Source: Apostichopus japonicus (Eukaryota > Echinodermata > Holothuroidea > Aspidochirotida > Stichopodidae). Taken from it: DNA of 44,000 nt. Within the stretch, counting starts at the first letter, position 1. Each line of letters opens with the position of its first letter. The translations under genes and the position numbers were made by a program. The stretch spans positions 14,723,303 to 14,767,302 of the forward strand of contig NC_092581.1 in assembly GCF_037975245.1 (NCBI RefSeq). Direction: 5' to 3'. This document shows positions 1 through 10,669 of the stretch, piece after piece. Below the pieces are notes generated by a model. That model was not told where the DNA came from. It ran no database searches and was given only the letters and a program-made list of their open reading frames with translations.

Positions 1-860
1 AACCATATTACCTAACCATCACTGTTGTTTCATGCAAGGCATCGAGTTTGGGCTAATTTTCACCTCTGACATATATTGTCCTTACAACCTAACCCTTAAC
101 ATCCATAAAGGTATTCTAGTATTTGTCTCATAATTCTCTACTTATCGTGTGTGTGGTTTAATGTTTTTCCCCTCTTGTTGAGAAACAGAAAATGGCAAAA
201 CACCAAGTTTTATGTTTTTCACCTTTGACCTCTGACGTTAGACCTATTACGTCATCAATTACACAGGCACAAGTTTACATGGTCAGGCATCTACCCACCA
301 AGTTTGAACTTGCTTTGAACTTTGTCCTCGACCCTAAACATAAAAAACTGCACTACTTTAAAGTTCGTCTTATCATTCTCTACATATGATGTGGTTTAAT
401 GCCTGTTTCCTACATGTTGATAAGAAGAAAATGGCTAACAATCATTGTTTGGGCTTCTTTACCTTTGACCTTTGACCTATGACGTCATAAATCATACAGG
501 AATGAGACACCTTTGACCTCTGAACTTTGACCTATGACGTCATAAATCATACAGGAATGAGTTTACATCGTCAGGCACCTACCCACCAAGTTTGAACTTA
601 CTCCGACTTACGGTAAAGGAGGAATTGGTGACACACACACTCTATAGCAAACTTTAAGCCATTTTGAACTTTGACCCCGACTCTAAACAGCTAATTCTGT
701 CCTATTGTAAATTTATTTCCATACTCTCCACATATCGTGTTGTTTAATGATTTTGTCCTACATATAGACAAGCAGAAAATGGCAAAACACATAGTTTTAG
801 GTTTCTTGACCTGTGACCTTTGAACTTTAACCTATGACGTCATAAAACGCGCAGGCACCA
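1..860. repeat. Diverged tandem repeat with TGACCT and TGACGTCA motifs
   Basis: Recurring blocks: GAAAATGGCAAAACAC, ACCTTTGACCTYTGA, CTATGACGTCATAAATCATA, CTACCCACCAAGTTTGAACTT and CTCTACATATGATGTGGTTTAATG. The last block recurs near 136, 379 and 725, i.e. about 240-350 bp apart, with a short internal duplication at 463-560. Perfect palindromes TGACGTCA lie at 480-487, 535-542 and 835-842. No exon of the minus gene was found here. It ends in a CA-rich microsatellite at about 884-920. Confidence 0.7.
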
Positions 861-960
861 CGCACACAATTACGCCCCATGCAAACACACACACACACAT
901 ACACACACGCACACACACATACTTCCTCCCTCACATTTCTGATGTGGGGTTAAGTGCAAA

Positions 961-999
961 ATCTCATCTCCCTACACAGTACATGTAGGGAGATGAGAT
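961..999. repeat. Perfect 16-bp hairpin
   Basis: ATCTCATCTCCCTACA (961-976) and TGTAGGGAGATGAGAT (984-999) are exact reverse complements around a 7-nt loop. It lies 35 bp beyond the donor of the EGF exon of the minus-strand gene, i.e. in the intron. Confidence 0.85.
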
Positions 1000-1033
1000 A
1001 AAAAATGTTATAGACGCTTAACGTTATACTAAC

Positions 1034-1144
1034 CTATGCAATCACGATCTCTATAGTACAATCCTGGTCTGCAGTCGCAGGTGTTTGTTCTCTGGACGCA
1101 TACTTGTTTCTCTTGCGGGCAATCAGAACTCCTTGTGCATGCAG
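1034..1144 (-). CDS. EGF-like domain exon
   Basis: 37 codons, phase 1-1 on the minus strand, acceptor CTGCTTCTAG, donor G|GTTAGT. Six cysteines in EGF order: ACTRSSDC, PQEKQVC, VQRTNTC, then CDCRPGLYYRDRDC, i.e. C-x5-C-x6-C-x6-C-x-C-x10-C, with the Gly after the fifth Cys where expected. It lacks the acidic calcium-binding start (D-x-D/N-E), so probably does not bind calcium. It directly follows the long mucin-type exon, as in membrane mucins. Confidence 0.82.
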   Translation of the reverse strand: MHAQGVLIARKRNKYASREQTPATADQDCTIEIVIA

Positions 1145-4100
1145 CTAGAAGCAGAGATACGAACGCCTTTATCAGTACAGTTTAGAGCACACATATTAAA
1201 TATCTCCATCTTTCATTCGATTAAATAGGTTGGTCTCCGTGGTAACAATAGTTTACAGCACATGTTTTCAAAATTGTTCGAATCCGGTATCCTAGCACGG
1301 TAGCAACTAACTATATTAATTAAAAATGCCAAATGAATGAAACCTTAATATATTTATTTTTTATTTGAATATAAAATTTATCTGACTGTGAGAATGGATA
1401 TAAAGATTCGTATTGCAGGAGAAGAGCGCACCCCATTTTCTCTTTAATTCTTCCATTTCGATCTTTCACCACTAGCACTCTAGGTTGATTAATGGAACAT
1501 TGTTGTGATTTTTTTTTTAAAAATATTATTCTATTGTTACGCGTATTCACATATTGTGGCAAATTTATTAACAACTGACCCCCAACCCCATTGGGGGGGG
1601 GGGAACGAAGGAAATGTTTGTAAGCTCTACCACCATTTCTATTTTGTTTTCCTCTGAAGTCATCTGACAGTGATTTTGGTTACTTGAAATGCACACCACA
1701 TTTACATAATACAGTAATACTAGCTAGATAGGACGCATCCTTGACCAACCTGATTTCCGAGAGGTTGGCACCGAAGCAGACGTGGTAATGGTCAATTCAC
1801 TTCTTTCAGTTACAGTTTCAGGGCTAGGAGGGAGAGAAGAAGAGGGATAGAAATCTGCTTCCGTTGTGTCCATCTGTGGTTCAGTAAAAAGAGTCACATT
1901 ATTATCAGATGTGTATAGAGACGTCACGACTTCATTTGTGGTTCTACCGGACGTCGGAGGCGAAGCTTTTGTGGTGATACGTGGAGTCGTAACTGTTAGT
2001 TCCTCTACCGAAGTTGCGGTATCAGATGCGGTCGAAGGTGGTCCTTCTGACAATGTTGTGCCATTCCCAGGAGAAGCCAATTTCGATGTGACGAGCTCAG
2101 ATGTGCTTCTTCCAGTAGAAAGAGTCTGGGTAACATCCTTAGTTGCGAGACCAGCAGTTGTCGACATTGGCAAATCGTAAGTTGTAAGATTTTCTGGTAA
2201 CGTTAATAGGGATGTCGCCACTTCAGTAGTGGTTTCTTCGGTCATCAGTTTTGGAGAGGCCGTTGAGATTGCCTTTGTTATCACTTCCATAGTTGAAGGT
2301 ATAAAAAGGTTTGTTGTAACCTCCTCCTGAGTCGTTCGCCTGGATGTTGAAGTCGCATTCGTTAGTTCTGGAGAGTCAGTTTTAGTCATGCTAACTATAG
2401 TCGTCGAAAGTTCCGCTGTAATAGGGATCGTATGTGCTTCATCGGTTACCATATTTGTCGCAATTGAGACTCCGGGTGTAATTAGTGGCTTTGTTGCCAT
2501 GCTAGTGACCTCTCCTTCCGTTATGGTTGGTAAAGTACTCGTAAGCACTGCGAATAAAAGTGAAGGAGAAGGACTGATAATCTGTCGATAAAGTACGGAT
2601 ATGTTCGTTCACTTTAAACGTTCAAATTACGGTTATGTTCGTTTTCTTTAATGACGTAGAAAGTATGTCGAATAACTAAATATGAATTGGATATCTGGCA
2701 GCATCACGTTGGATCCATGAAAAGCATTAAATGTGTATTTTGGGAGTCGTACGTTTTCTTTCCACGTTGTCAATGTGAACAAAATGTGTTTTCACAGCAA
2801 TCAAACATTCAATGAACTGAAGTAACGATTATCTATAGTGGCATATTTGAATTTTTATCTGGTGTATATTCCAAAGAACTATATTATCTTCGACCGAAAA
2901 TTCTTTGGTTTTGTCCGAAAAATAACTTTTAAATGCAATCATGCTTTATCTTTTATGTTGTAAAACCGTTACTATCGATCTGAATATTTTGTGAACGATG
3001 AAACATTGAAAATGAACACTGAGACTCTAGAATGTCTTTTGTTCGTGACGCTCTGCAATCATTCGATGTTCTAGCAGCTAGTTCGTCGAATATTGAATAT
3101 TAACCCGATTCCTGTGTGCAGTTAATCACAGGTGTTAGTATCCCATCATCGCATGAAGAGTAAATCATGTCTTCTGGTAGGAAGCCAGCGATACATTGAA
3201 AGTTGTGACTTTGGCCATGAGGAACTGATTCACCACTTGTTAATGTTGAAGAACTGGCATTTGCAGGAAAGGTGCAAGATGCTTTAAAAGAAATGTGTGC
3301 AAATGGGATTGACTGATGCAAATTGATGGACACTCTTAAATGTAGCTCATAGCTATGAAAACAAAAGCAGCCCTGATTCTCAAATGAAACATCCAACTTT
3401 CCATATATGACCATGGAAGTAACAACGTATCTACACCCAAGACTATGCTTTTTGCAAGCTATCATTTGTCACCCGATAAATCATTCATGACACCATGCAA
3501 TGGACAATAGTCCGTAATCTGTGATGTCATTATTGCATACGCTTTGCAAAATATTTACTGTCTTTGCATGATTTACTTGATTTGGCTTTAAATTATGGTA
3601 CACTGTGGAATGTGTATCAGAATTCGCGGATTCGTCAAAGTGAATGTCATTAACGATTTGGATTTTACAGGTAATAAATTTGTACCTTTAACAAGAATGC
3701 GAAAGATATGTTTGACTATATTTGCCATGGTGATACCATTTAGTATATTTTCTGTTAAACCTGTCATCGGCAGATATTTTTTGACTACAGAAAGCTTACA
3801 GAAAATATTTGAAAAATAATCCAATATATATCGTTTTATCTCCAATGTCAACAGTTGTTTCGGTTAATCCGGCATCTGTTGAGTCGTTTGTGTTCATAAT
3901 TGTAGGAGTAAGAGTTGAGACATCAGTCGTTTCCACAAATACATCCCATGTTGTCGATACATCCATGTCATTAAAGTGATCGAAACCAAATTTCGTTTCA
4001 AGTTTTATTCAATTGTACCTAAATTATATCCATTACGAGTTATATATTCATTTTAAGAATATTATTCCCCTTTCTCCTCCCCCTCATCCGCCAGACAAAT

Positions 4101-7100
4101 ACAATTTTTAGAGGAGGAAAGGTCTAGTAGACTATCCAGAAGGTTAATAAATATATGTGGTATAAGCAGACGTAAGGTTATGAAAACACTTGATTAACCA
4201 CTCTGTTGACCCCGATATTTGTCTTTTTCAATGCCTCAGTTTTGTAGATCTCGTTGTTCATATATCTTCAAAGGCTTTTCTGTATTCATTTGAGAGAGCC
4301 ATTGCTATGTCAGAATTGCATACGTTGTTTTCATTGCTTAGATAAATAGTAAAACCAAGTATGATGAAATGAATGCAAAAGATACAGACCTATCTGAGAC
4401 ATTGTTGACAACGAGACATTGGCCGTTGTTAATGTTGCTGCTGGCGTATTCATAGCCACGCCATTCGATGTCGACGCCAATCCGTCTGTTGCCGTCATTT
4501 TACCTCCAGTTGTTTCGGTTAATCCGGCATCTGTTGTTACTTCTGATGTTTGTTCCTCCATCGTAGTTTCTTCATAAGTGGTCTGCGATTGCGTTGTTTC
4601 AGCTGTTTATAAATACCAACATAGGGATAGATACATTTTATGGGGACAGTATGGCTTGTGTCTGTCACAATGGCTGTTCTATACGCGGGTGTTTTTCGTA
4701 CTCAGAGAGGCGTGTGAAAAGGTTGCCCTCTGAGTTCCTATCTGTTTATACTGTGCGCTGTAATCCTAACTCTGTACACTAATAACAGTAAGAATTTTAG
4801 AGGTATCGTTAGCGGGGATAAGGAAACCAGACTTAATTAATATGCTGATGATACTGCAGTTATCCTCGACGGGAGTAAGAAGTCATTAGACGAAGTGCTT
4901 AGAATTTGACATGATTTGAACTCTCTTCTGGATTTACAGTTAATCTTGAAAAATGTAATATGTTTCCACTTGGCCCTTATTTTCAAGGCCAGCCTGTTTC
5001 GTATAGGATATTACTATCAATGTATCACTTGGTCCAGTGACGATGTTAGGTATCACTTGTACTAAATGATCGGGATGACCTTTTCCTGCTAAAAGTTTTG
5101 CCGAAACGTTCACGCCTAAAAAGCTGTGTTCGGATCTGGTCGGGATCTCACTCAAGTAGGTTATAGTGTTATTGTTAAGTGACTGATTTTTTGTGTGTGA
5201 TTATTCCAAGACGTTCAATCTGTAGGAGAATCGTTTAAGCCACCCCCACTGCCAGCGTTTCGTCACCCCCACCTTACATTTCTACTCACTTCCTCCAGAC
5301 CCCAGACTCCATATTCTACCTCCGCAGGTAATTTCCGTTGCGGAATACCTCGGTGCCAAATATTCCCCCATATTAACCCGGGCATGCACCGTCATTTAAA
5401 AATGGGCGCCGTGGTTAAAAATTCCCATAAATAGATTGCTTACACTTATGGGTAAAGGCGATTCAAATATATGTTTCTTCTGCTAGAAAGAGATTGAACA
5501 CGCGTGTACACCTTGGGAAGGGGGGGGGGGGGGGTTGGCGGTGTAGTGATGCATCCAACTTTATCAACTGGATGTCGAATTAAGATTTCTGAACATAGAA
5601 AGTTTGTTTTTTCTAAAGACGATATCTTTTTCGGCTTCCGTAATCATGAGTGCCACCCATATAAATGTCTTATCTTAATAATTAGGCATCGCACTACTTA
5701 ATGTAAAACGTATAAAACGACATGTGGTAAAAGGAAAATAAAATTGTGTTTCGTAAACTCCAAATTATAGGCTATCGTAAGTCAAACGTGGGTGTCCCTC
5801 CGAGGTTATGACACCACAGTTGTCATAAAACCACATTTCGGAATGAGATCTGTAACTCCATAGATTATCTACTTGTTAATTGTTCTTCATTAGCTTGAGT
5901 GATCGAGCTTCATTGTGAAAAAATGAAGAAATAACGATAATATCCAAATTGCTTTCTGAAAACATTTCATGCCGATGTTAACAAAACAATTTTTATTAGC
6001 AAAATTATCGACTGGAATGAAAGCGTGAGTCACTCTCTAACTTAATTCTTTTAATTAGACAATCTATGTTAGAAGAAGTGATAGTTTCATTTATTGTAAT
6101 TTGGGGGTTTTGCTGACACTCAATCAAAGGTTATACAATTGTAAATTGTGGAGCAAATGCAAAAGCTTTCTCTTCAGCTGCGGTTCACACTTTTTTGCAC
6201 AAGAGTGCCAATTAACTCCTAAAAAAGAGCTATCACCCAATAGAAAAAACAAATGTAAAAATTAACAATGTATAACTATCTTAGTTGTTTGGTTAATTAT
6301 ATACTACATGGTTTACTGTTAATAAACACCTCCAGTTTACTGTTAAAGATCCCAACAAGGAGTAATTAGAATAAGGAGACGCATTGAATATCTATAAAGA
6401 CCGCAACTTCCGACGGGGTGGGTGAGGTTACGGCTGTGGTTACGGGGTTAGGTTACGGGCGAGGCTACGGTGAGGGTACGTGGTGGGATGCGGTTACCCC
6501 ATCATGCACCCTAACCAGATTCTATATACGTAACGGCACGGTTTTAGTTGGCACCTTTTTGTATGTTATCTATGAAACAACAATTTCGAAGTTACGACCG
6601 AATGCTGAGTTTCATATTTGATAATCACTCCTAATGTTACTCACTTTGTGAAAAGTATGGCATGAACGATATCGTGATGCAAATTGATATCAGCCACCTG
6701 TAACGAGCCATCTCATTTACCGTGTGATGAAAACTCTTCCAAATTGAATATTCTGCTATCCTCTGGACACCAACATGTTCTTCATCACAAGATATCTTCA
6801 CATGAATAATGTTTTACGTATAAGCTTGCCCTACTTAGTAAAGTTGTTAAAAAAATCACGAGGAAAAAATGGACTTTGTATAGTGATAAAATGTATTTGG
6901 CAAAATAGTGTCATGTTAATTTATTTTACAGTACATAACTAAAATAATGTACGGATAAGCTTGGCCTAGCGGTTGCAGTCGCTAAACAAACTACGATAAA
7001 AAGGACTTTGAACAACTTTAGCTAAAATGAGTAAGTTTTATATATTTTAGAGTAGCCTACACAACTTAAACTAAATTGGCATGGAATTTATTTTCTTTAG

Positions 7101-8081
7101 TGGAATTTACTGTAAAAGTAAGTTGTGCCATTTTGCTTGTACTGAAATTGCTGCCCCCTCACACCCTTTGTGGTACTGAACTGAAATGAGAGTGATTAGA
7201 TATGTATATAGTGTACAATAGTGGGAGGGGTACCATACGTTAACATAGTAACATGCATTTGGACAAAAACTAGTTTGTGTAGGTAAGTATTTAGGTGCAT
7301 GCATGTTAACAAAACAGTTTTTTTCGAGAACTCTAGCGTAATGGAAGTTGAACCTTGGTGTAGTATTTCTGGACAAGGACTATGTAATAAATACATTTAT
7401 TATTACATCATAGTGTCAAAGCCACAAATATGAATCGCTACGAACCATTTACACTGTACCAACATAATAGGATAAAGGATATCATCCGCCAGACAATTCA
7501 AATTTAAGAGGGGGAATGGTCTAGTAGACTACACAGAAGTAACTCAATATATGCGGTATATGCAGACGTAAGGTTATGAACACACTATGTTGACCCCGAT
7601 ACTTGTCTTTCTCAATTGCCTCAGTTTTGTGGATCTTGTTGTTCATATATCTTCAAAGGCTTTCTGTATCCATTTGAGAGAGCCATTGCTATGTCAGAAT
7701 TGCATACGTGTCTTTCAATGGTTTACTAAAATACATCAGATAAATAGTGAAACCAAGTATGATGAAATGAATGCATAAGATACAGACCTGTCTGAGAATC
7801 TGTTGACAACGAGACATTGGCCGTTGTTAATGTCGCTGCTGGCATATTCGTAGCCACGTCAGTAGTTGAAATTGCTGTCGTTCCTGTTGGTATTTCTGAC
7901 ACCATTGTGGTTCCTATAATTGTAGTAATGCCATTCGGTGTCGACGCCAATCCGTCTGTTGCCGTCGTTGTATCTTCAATGTGAACAGTTGTTTCGGTTA
8001 ATCCGGCATCTGTTGTTACTTCTGATGTTTGTTCCTCCATCGTAATTTCTTCATAAGTGGTCTGCGATTGCGTTGTTTTAG
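1034..8081 (-). CDS. Sushi-mucin-EGF gene on minus strand, ends not found
   Basis: Gene model on the minus strand, in transcription order: Thr/Ser-rich (8081-7788), Thr/Ser-rich (4602-4390), Sushi (3281-3105), long Thr/Ser-rich (2547-1750), EGF-like (1144-1034). Every exon length is a multiple of three with phase-1 borders, so all join in frame: 98, 71, 59, 266 and 37 codons. No signal-peptide exon was found to the right and no membrane or stop exon to the left, so the gene is open at both ends here. Mucin stretch followed by EGF resembles membrane mucins of other animals (inference). It is transcribed away from the plus-strand Sushi/mucin gene and shares its module types. Confidence 0.68.
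1145..1749 (-). other. Intron with poly-G run
   Basis: Noncoding sequence between the long mucin exon and the EGF exon. Contains a G-run at about 1592-1602 and AT-rich stretches. Nothing else supported. Confidence 0.6.
1750..2547 (-). CDS. Long Thr/Ser-rich mucin-like exon with internal repeats
   Basis: 266 codons, phase 1-1 on the minus strand, acceptor TTTTATTCGCAG, donor G|GTTGGT. Rich in Thr, Ser and Pro with no Cys. It has irregular internal repeats built on R-T-T-x-E-V-x-T-S: TSRRTTQEEVTTNL, TEETTTEVATSLL, STGRSTSELVTSK, TSGRTTNEVVTSLY, spaced about 35-58 residues. Four N-glycosylation sites lie in it (NATS, NLTT, NGTT, NVTL). The motif recalls DEVTTPGRTTSVTT of the big plus-strand array, suggesting a shared origin. 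The likely role is an O-glycosylated stalk between Sushi and EGF modules. Confidence 0.82.
2548..3104 (-). other. Intron, no supported feature
   Basis: 557 bp of AT-rich sequence between the Sushi and the long mucin exon of the minus-strand gene. Nothing further seen. Confidence 0.6.
3105..3281 (-). CDS. Sushi/CCP domain exon
   Basis: 59 codons, phase 1-1 on the minus strand, acceptor TTTCTTTTAAAG, donor G|GTTAAT (weak). Cysteines: ASC, HNFQC, YSSC, INC. Middle reads SGESVPHGQSHNFQCIAGF, as in Sushi domains. The Trp position reads GIL. It lies between Thr-rich exons, so the gene has a Sushi module inside or next to its mucin region. Confidence 0.8.
3282..3837. other. Intron, no supported feature
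   Basis: Overlapping open frames on both strands at 3588-3851 show no domain, no splice fit and no codon pattern. I see nothing functional. Confidence 0.55.
3838..3980 (-). pseudogene. Relic of a Thr/Ser-rich exon
   Basis: The minus strand reads DVSTTWDVFVETTDVSTLTP and then STDAGLTETTVDIGDKT, which matches TDAGLTETTVHIEDTT of the intact exon at 8081-7788. No AG acceptor close upstream and no GT donor in phase 1 at the end could be found, so this seems a third, decayed copy of that exon. It could be a real exon with borders I cannot see. Confidence 0.45.
4390..4602 (-). CDS. Thr/Ser-rich mucin-like exon, copy A
   Basis: 71 codons, phase 1-1 on the minus strand, acceptor TTTATAAACAG, donor G|GTCTGT (weak, same in copy B). 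Reads ETTQSQTTYEETTMEEQTS, VTTDAGLTETT, then TPAATLTTANVSLSTMSQ. Relative to copy B it lacks 27 codons in two pieces (24 and 3), both in frame. One N-glycosylation site (NVS). No Cys. The acceptor lies right beside the LINE relic. Confidence 0.75.
4609..5160 (+). pseudogene. LINE reverse-transcriptase relic, copy A
   Basis: The plus strand reads as part of a non-LTR retrotransposon reverse transcriptase: CVCHNG region, then RGV-stop-KGCPLSSYLFILCA, GIVSGDKETRL, the catalytic YADD box (4841-4852, YADDTAVILDG) and KKSLDEVLRI, followed by a frame change and FTVNLEKCNMFPLGPYFQGQ. Broken by at least three stops (in RGV, before YADD and after LRI) and a frameshift. No endonuclease or 3' tail seen. 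A weaker continuation may run to about 5245. Dead element; the antisense open frame at 4940-5155 is its shadow. Confidence 0.82.
7141..7481. other. Spacer between the two duplicated segments
   Basis: About 340 bp of unique sequence. Overlapping minus-strand open frames (7107-7396) show no domain or repeat support. Confidence 0.55.
7788..8081 (-). CDS. Thr/Ser-rich mucin-like exon, copy B
   Basis: 98 codons, phase 1-1 on the minus strand, acceptor TTTATAAACAG, donor G|GTCTGT. Reads KTTQSQTTYEEITMEEQTS, TDAGLTETTVHIEDTT, TATDGLASTPNGITT, GTTMVSEIPTGTTAIS, then TTANVSLSTDSQT. Thr-rich, no Cys. This is the most upstream exon of the minus-strand gene that I can support. The two copies differ only by point changes and in-frame indels within the exon, which suggests that both are translated. 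Confidence 0.77.
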
Positions 8082-8087
8082 CTGTTT

Positions 8088-8690
8088 ATAAATAGCAACA
8101 TACGGATAGATACATTTTATGGGGACAGTATGGCTTGTGTCTGTCACAATGGCTATTCTATACGCGGGTGTTTTTCGTACTCAGAGAGGCGTGTGACAAG
8201 GTTGCCCTCTGAGTTCCTATCTGTTTTTACTGTGCGCTGTAATCCTAACTCTGTCCACTAATAAGAGTAAGAATTTTAGAGGTATCGTTAGCGGGGATAA
8301 GGAAACCAGAATTAATCAATATGCTGATGATACTGCAGTTATCCTCGTCGGGAGTAAGAATTCATTAGACGAAGTGCTTAGAATTTGAGATGATTTGAAG
8401 CTCTCTTCTAGTTTTACAGTTAATCTTGAAAAATGTAATATTTTTCCACTTGGCCCTTATTTTCAAGGCCAGCCTGTTTCGTATAGGATATTGCTATCAA
8501 TGTATCACTCGGTCCAGTGACGATTTTAGGTATCACTTGTACTAAATGATCGGGATGACCTTTTCCTGCTAAACTTTTTGCCGAAACGTTCACGATCTCA
8601 CTCAAGTAGGTTATAGTGTTATTGTTAAGTGACTGATTTTTTTGGGTGATTATTCCAAGACGATCAATCTGTAGGAGAATCGTTTAAGTT
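8088..8690 (+). pseudogene. LINE reverse-transcriptase relic, copy B
   Basis: Same element as in copy A but in one frame for longer: RGV-stop-QGCPLSSYLF, GIVSGDKETRINQYADD (box at 8320-8331), SLDEVLRI-stop-DDLK, FTVNLEKCNIFPLGPYFQGQ. Only two TGA stops interrupt this part; beyond about 8510 it decays, though LGITCTK keeps the look of the segment after the YADD box. The element was present before the segment duplicated, since both copies share the TGA in RGV and the same start beside the exon acceptor. Confidence 0.82.
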
Positions 8691-10669
8691 ACCCCAACTG
8701 GTAGCTTTTCGTCACCCCACCTTACATTTCTACTCACTTCCTCCAGAGCCCAGACTCCATTTTCTACCTCCGCAGGTAATTTCCGTTCCGGAAAACCTCG
8801 ATGCCAAATATTTCCCCATATTAACCCGGGCACTGTCAGTTAAAATTGGGCACCGTGCTTAAAAGTTCACATAAATAGATTGCTTACACTTATGGGTAAG
8901 GCCGATTCAAATATACGTTTCTTCTGCCACCCATATAAATGTCTTATCTTAATAATAAAGCATTGTACTACTTAATGTAAAACGTATAAAACGAATGTGG
9001 TAAAAGGAAAGTAAAATTGTGTTTCGTAAACTCCAAATTATAGGCTATCGTACGCCAAACGTGGGTGTCCCTCCGAGGTTATGACACCACAGTTGTCATA
9101 AAACCACATTTCGGAATGAGATCTGTAACTCCATAGATTATCTACTTGGTAATTGTTTGACGTTATTCGATAACAGCATCACATTTCATTAGCTTGAGTG
9201 ATCGAGCTTCATTGTGAAAAAAATGAAGAAATAACGATAATATCCAATTTACTTTCTGGAACATTTCACGCCGATGTTAACAAAAATAAAATCTTATAAG
9301 CAAATTTATCGACTGGAATGAAAGCGTTAGTCACTCTCCAACTCACTTCTTTTGATTAGACAATATATTTAAGAAGAAGTGATAGTTTCATATATTGCAA
9401 TTTTGGGGGTTTTGCTGACACTCAATCAAAGGTTATAAAATTGTAAATTGTGGAGCAAATGCAACAGCTTTCTCTTCACTTTACAGTTTACACTTTTTTT
9501 GAAGAGTGCCAATTACCTCCCCCCAAAAAAGGAGCTATCACCCAAGAGAAAAAAATGTAAAAATTAACAATATATAACTATCTTAATTGTTTATTTAATT
9601 ATATACTACATGGTTTACTGTTAATAAACACCTCCATATTACTGTTAAAGATCCTAACAAGTATTTCGAATAAGGAGACGCATTGAATATCTATAAAGAC
9701 CGCAACTTCCGACGGGGTGGGTGAGGTTACCCCTGTGGTTACGGGGTGGGTGAGGTTACGGGTGAGGCTACGGTGAGGGTACGTGGTGGGATGCGGTAAC
9801 CCCATCATGCACCCTAACCAGATTCCTTCTACGTTACGGCACGGTTTTATTTGGTGCCTTTTTGTATGTTATATATGAAACAACAATTTCGAAGATACTA
9901 CCGAATCCTGAGTTTCATCTTTGATAATCTCTCTTAATGACGTGTACTCACTTTGTACGTCGCAAAAGTATTGCATGAACGATATCGTGATGCAAATTGA
10001 TATCAGCCACCTGTAACGAGCCATCTCATTTACCGTGTGATGAAAACTCTTCCAAATTGAATATTCTGCTATCCTCTGGACACCAAAATGTTCTTAACTA
10101 CAAGATATCTTCACATGAATAATGTTTTACGTATAAGCTTGCCCTACTTAGTAAAGTTGTTAAAAAATCACGAGGAAAAAATGGACTTTGTATAGTGATA
10201 AAATGTATTTGGCAAAATAGTGTCATGTTAATATATTTTATAGTGCATAACTTATATAAAGTACGGATAAGCTTGCCTACCGGGTGCAGTCGCTAAACAA
10301 ACTACGAAAAAAAGGACTTTGAACAACTTTAGCTAAAATGAGTAAGTTTTATATATTTTAGAGTAGCCTACACAACTTAAACTAAATTGGCATGGAATTT
10401 ATTTTCTTTAGTGGAATATACTGTAAAAGTTAGTTGTGCCACTTTATTTGTTTGTGTTAAATATATAGTTGTGTACATAAACCAACGGACAGCCCTTTTG
10501 GCAAACACTTTTGCGATACTTTACTGTACATACTGTTCAATAGTACGATGCATTTAACCTATTTAAACTATACTTCCGGCAACCGCTTTACTTCCAGCAA
10601 CTGCTGAAATATCAGTATCAGGCATTTTTCAGAGGCTATGCACTGTCTCTGTGCCCGTGTGTCTATAGT

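Larger units (their letters stand above)
4084..7140. repeat. Segmental duplication, copy A
   Basis: About 3.06 kb, direct repeat of 7482-10451. It begins at TCATCCGCCAGACAA and ends near AGTTGTGCCATTTTGCTTGT. It contains one Thr/Ser-rich exon (4602-4390, minus) and a LINE reverse-transcriptase relic. Compared with copy B it has 170 extra bp at 5484-5653, with a 15-G run (5520-5534), bounded by TGC on both sides. The part from 5250 to 7140 is noncoding; a G-rich patch (6411-6488) has GGGGTGGGTGAGG and GGTTACGGGG blocks. Confidence 0.9.
7482..10451. repeat. Segmental duplication, copy B
   Basis: About 2.97 kb, direct repeat of 4084-7140, with many small differences, so not very recent. It carries the longer version of the Thr/Ser-rich exon and a better preserved LINE relic. 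It has about 30 extra bp near 9157-9187 and lacks the 170 bp found in copy A. From 8690 to 10451 it is noncoding, with a G-rich patch at 9711-9790 in which GGTTACGGGGTGGGTGAGG repeats. Confidence 0.9.

Noticed and set aside
1268-1290. tRNA B-box-like GTTCGAATCC
   Set aside because: No A-box at suitable distance and no foldable tRNA around it.
6955-6995. tRNA-like A-box (TGGCCTAGCGGTTGCAGTCG), duplicated near 10270
   Set aside because: No B-box or cloverleaf follows. At most a worn tRNA-derived SINE head.
4940-8605. Minus-strand open frames reading GKGHPDHLVQVIP
   Set aside because: Antisense to the LINE reverse-transcriptase relic, whose sense strand shows YADD and other family motifs.
6411-9790. 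G-rich patches as protein-coding (Gly/Val-rich open frames)
   Set aside because: Simple GGTTACGGG-type repeats present in both duplicated segments with frame-breaking differences.
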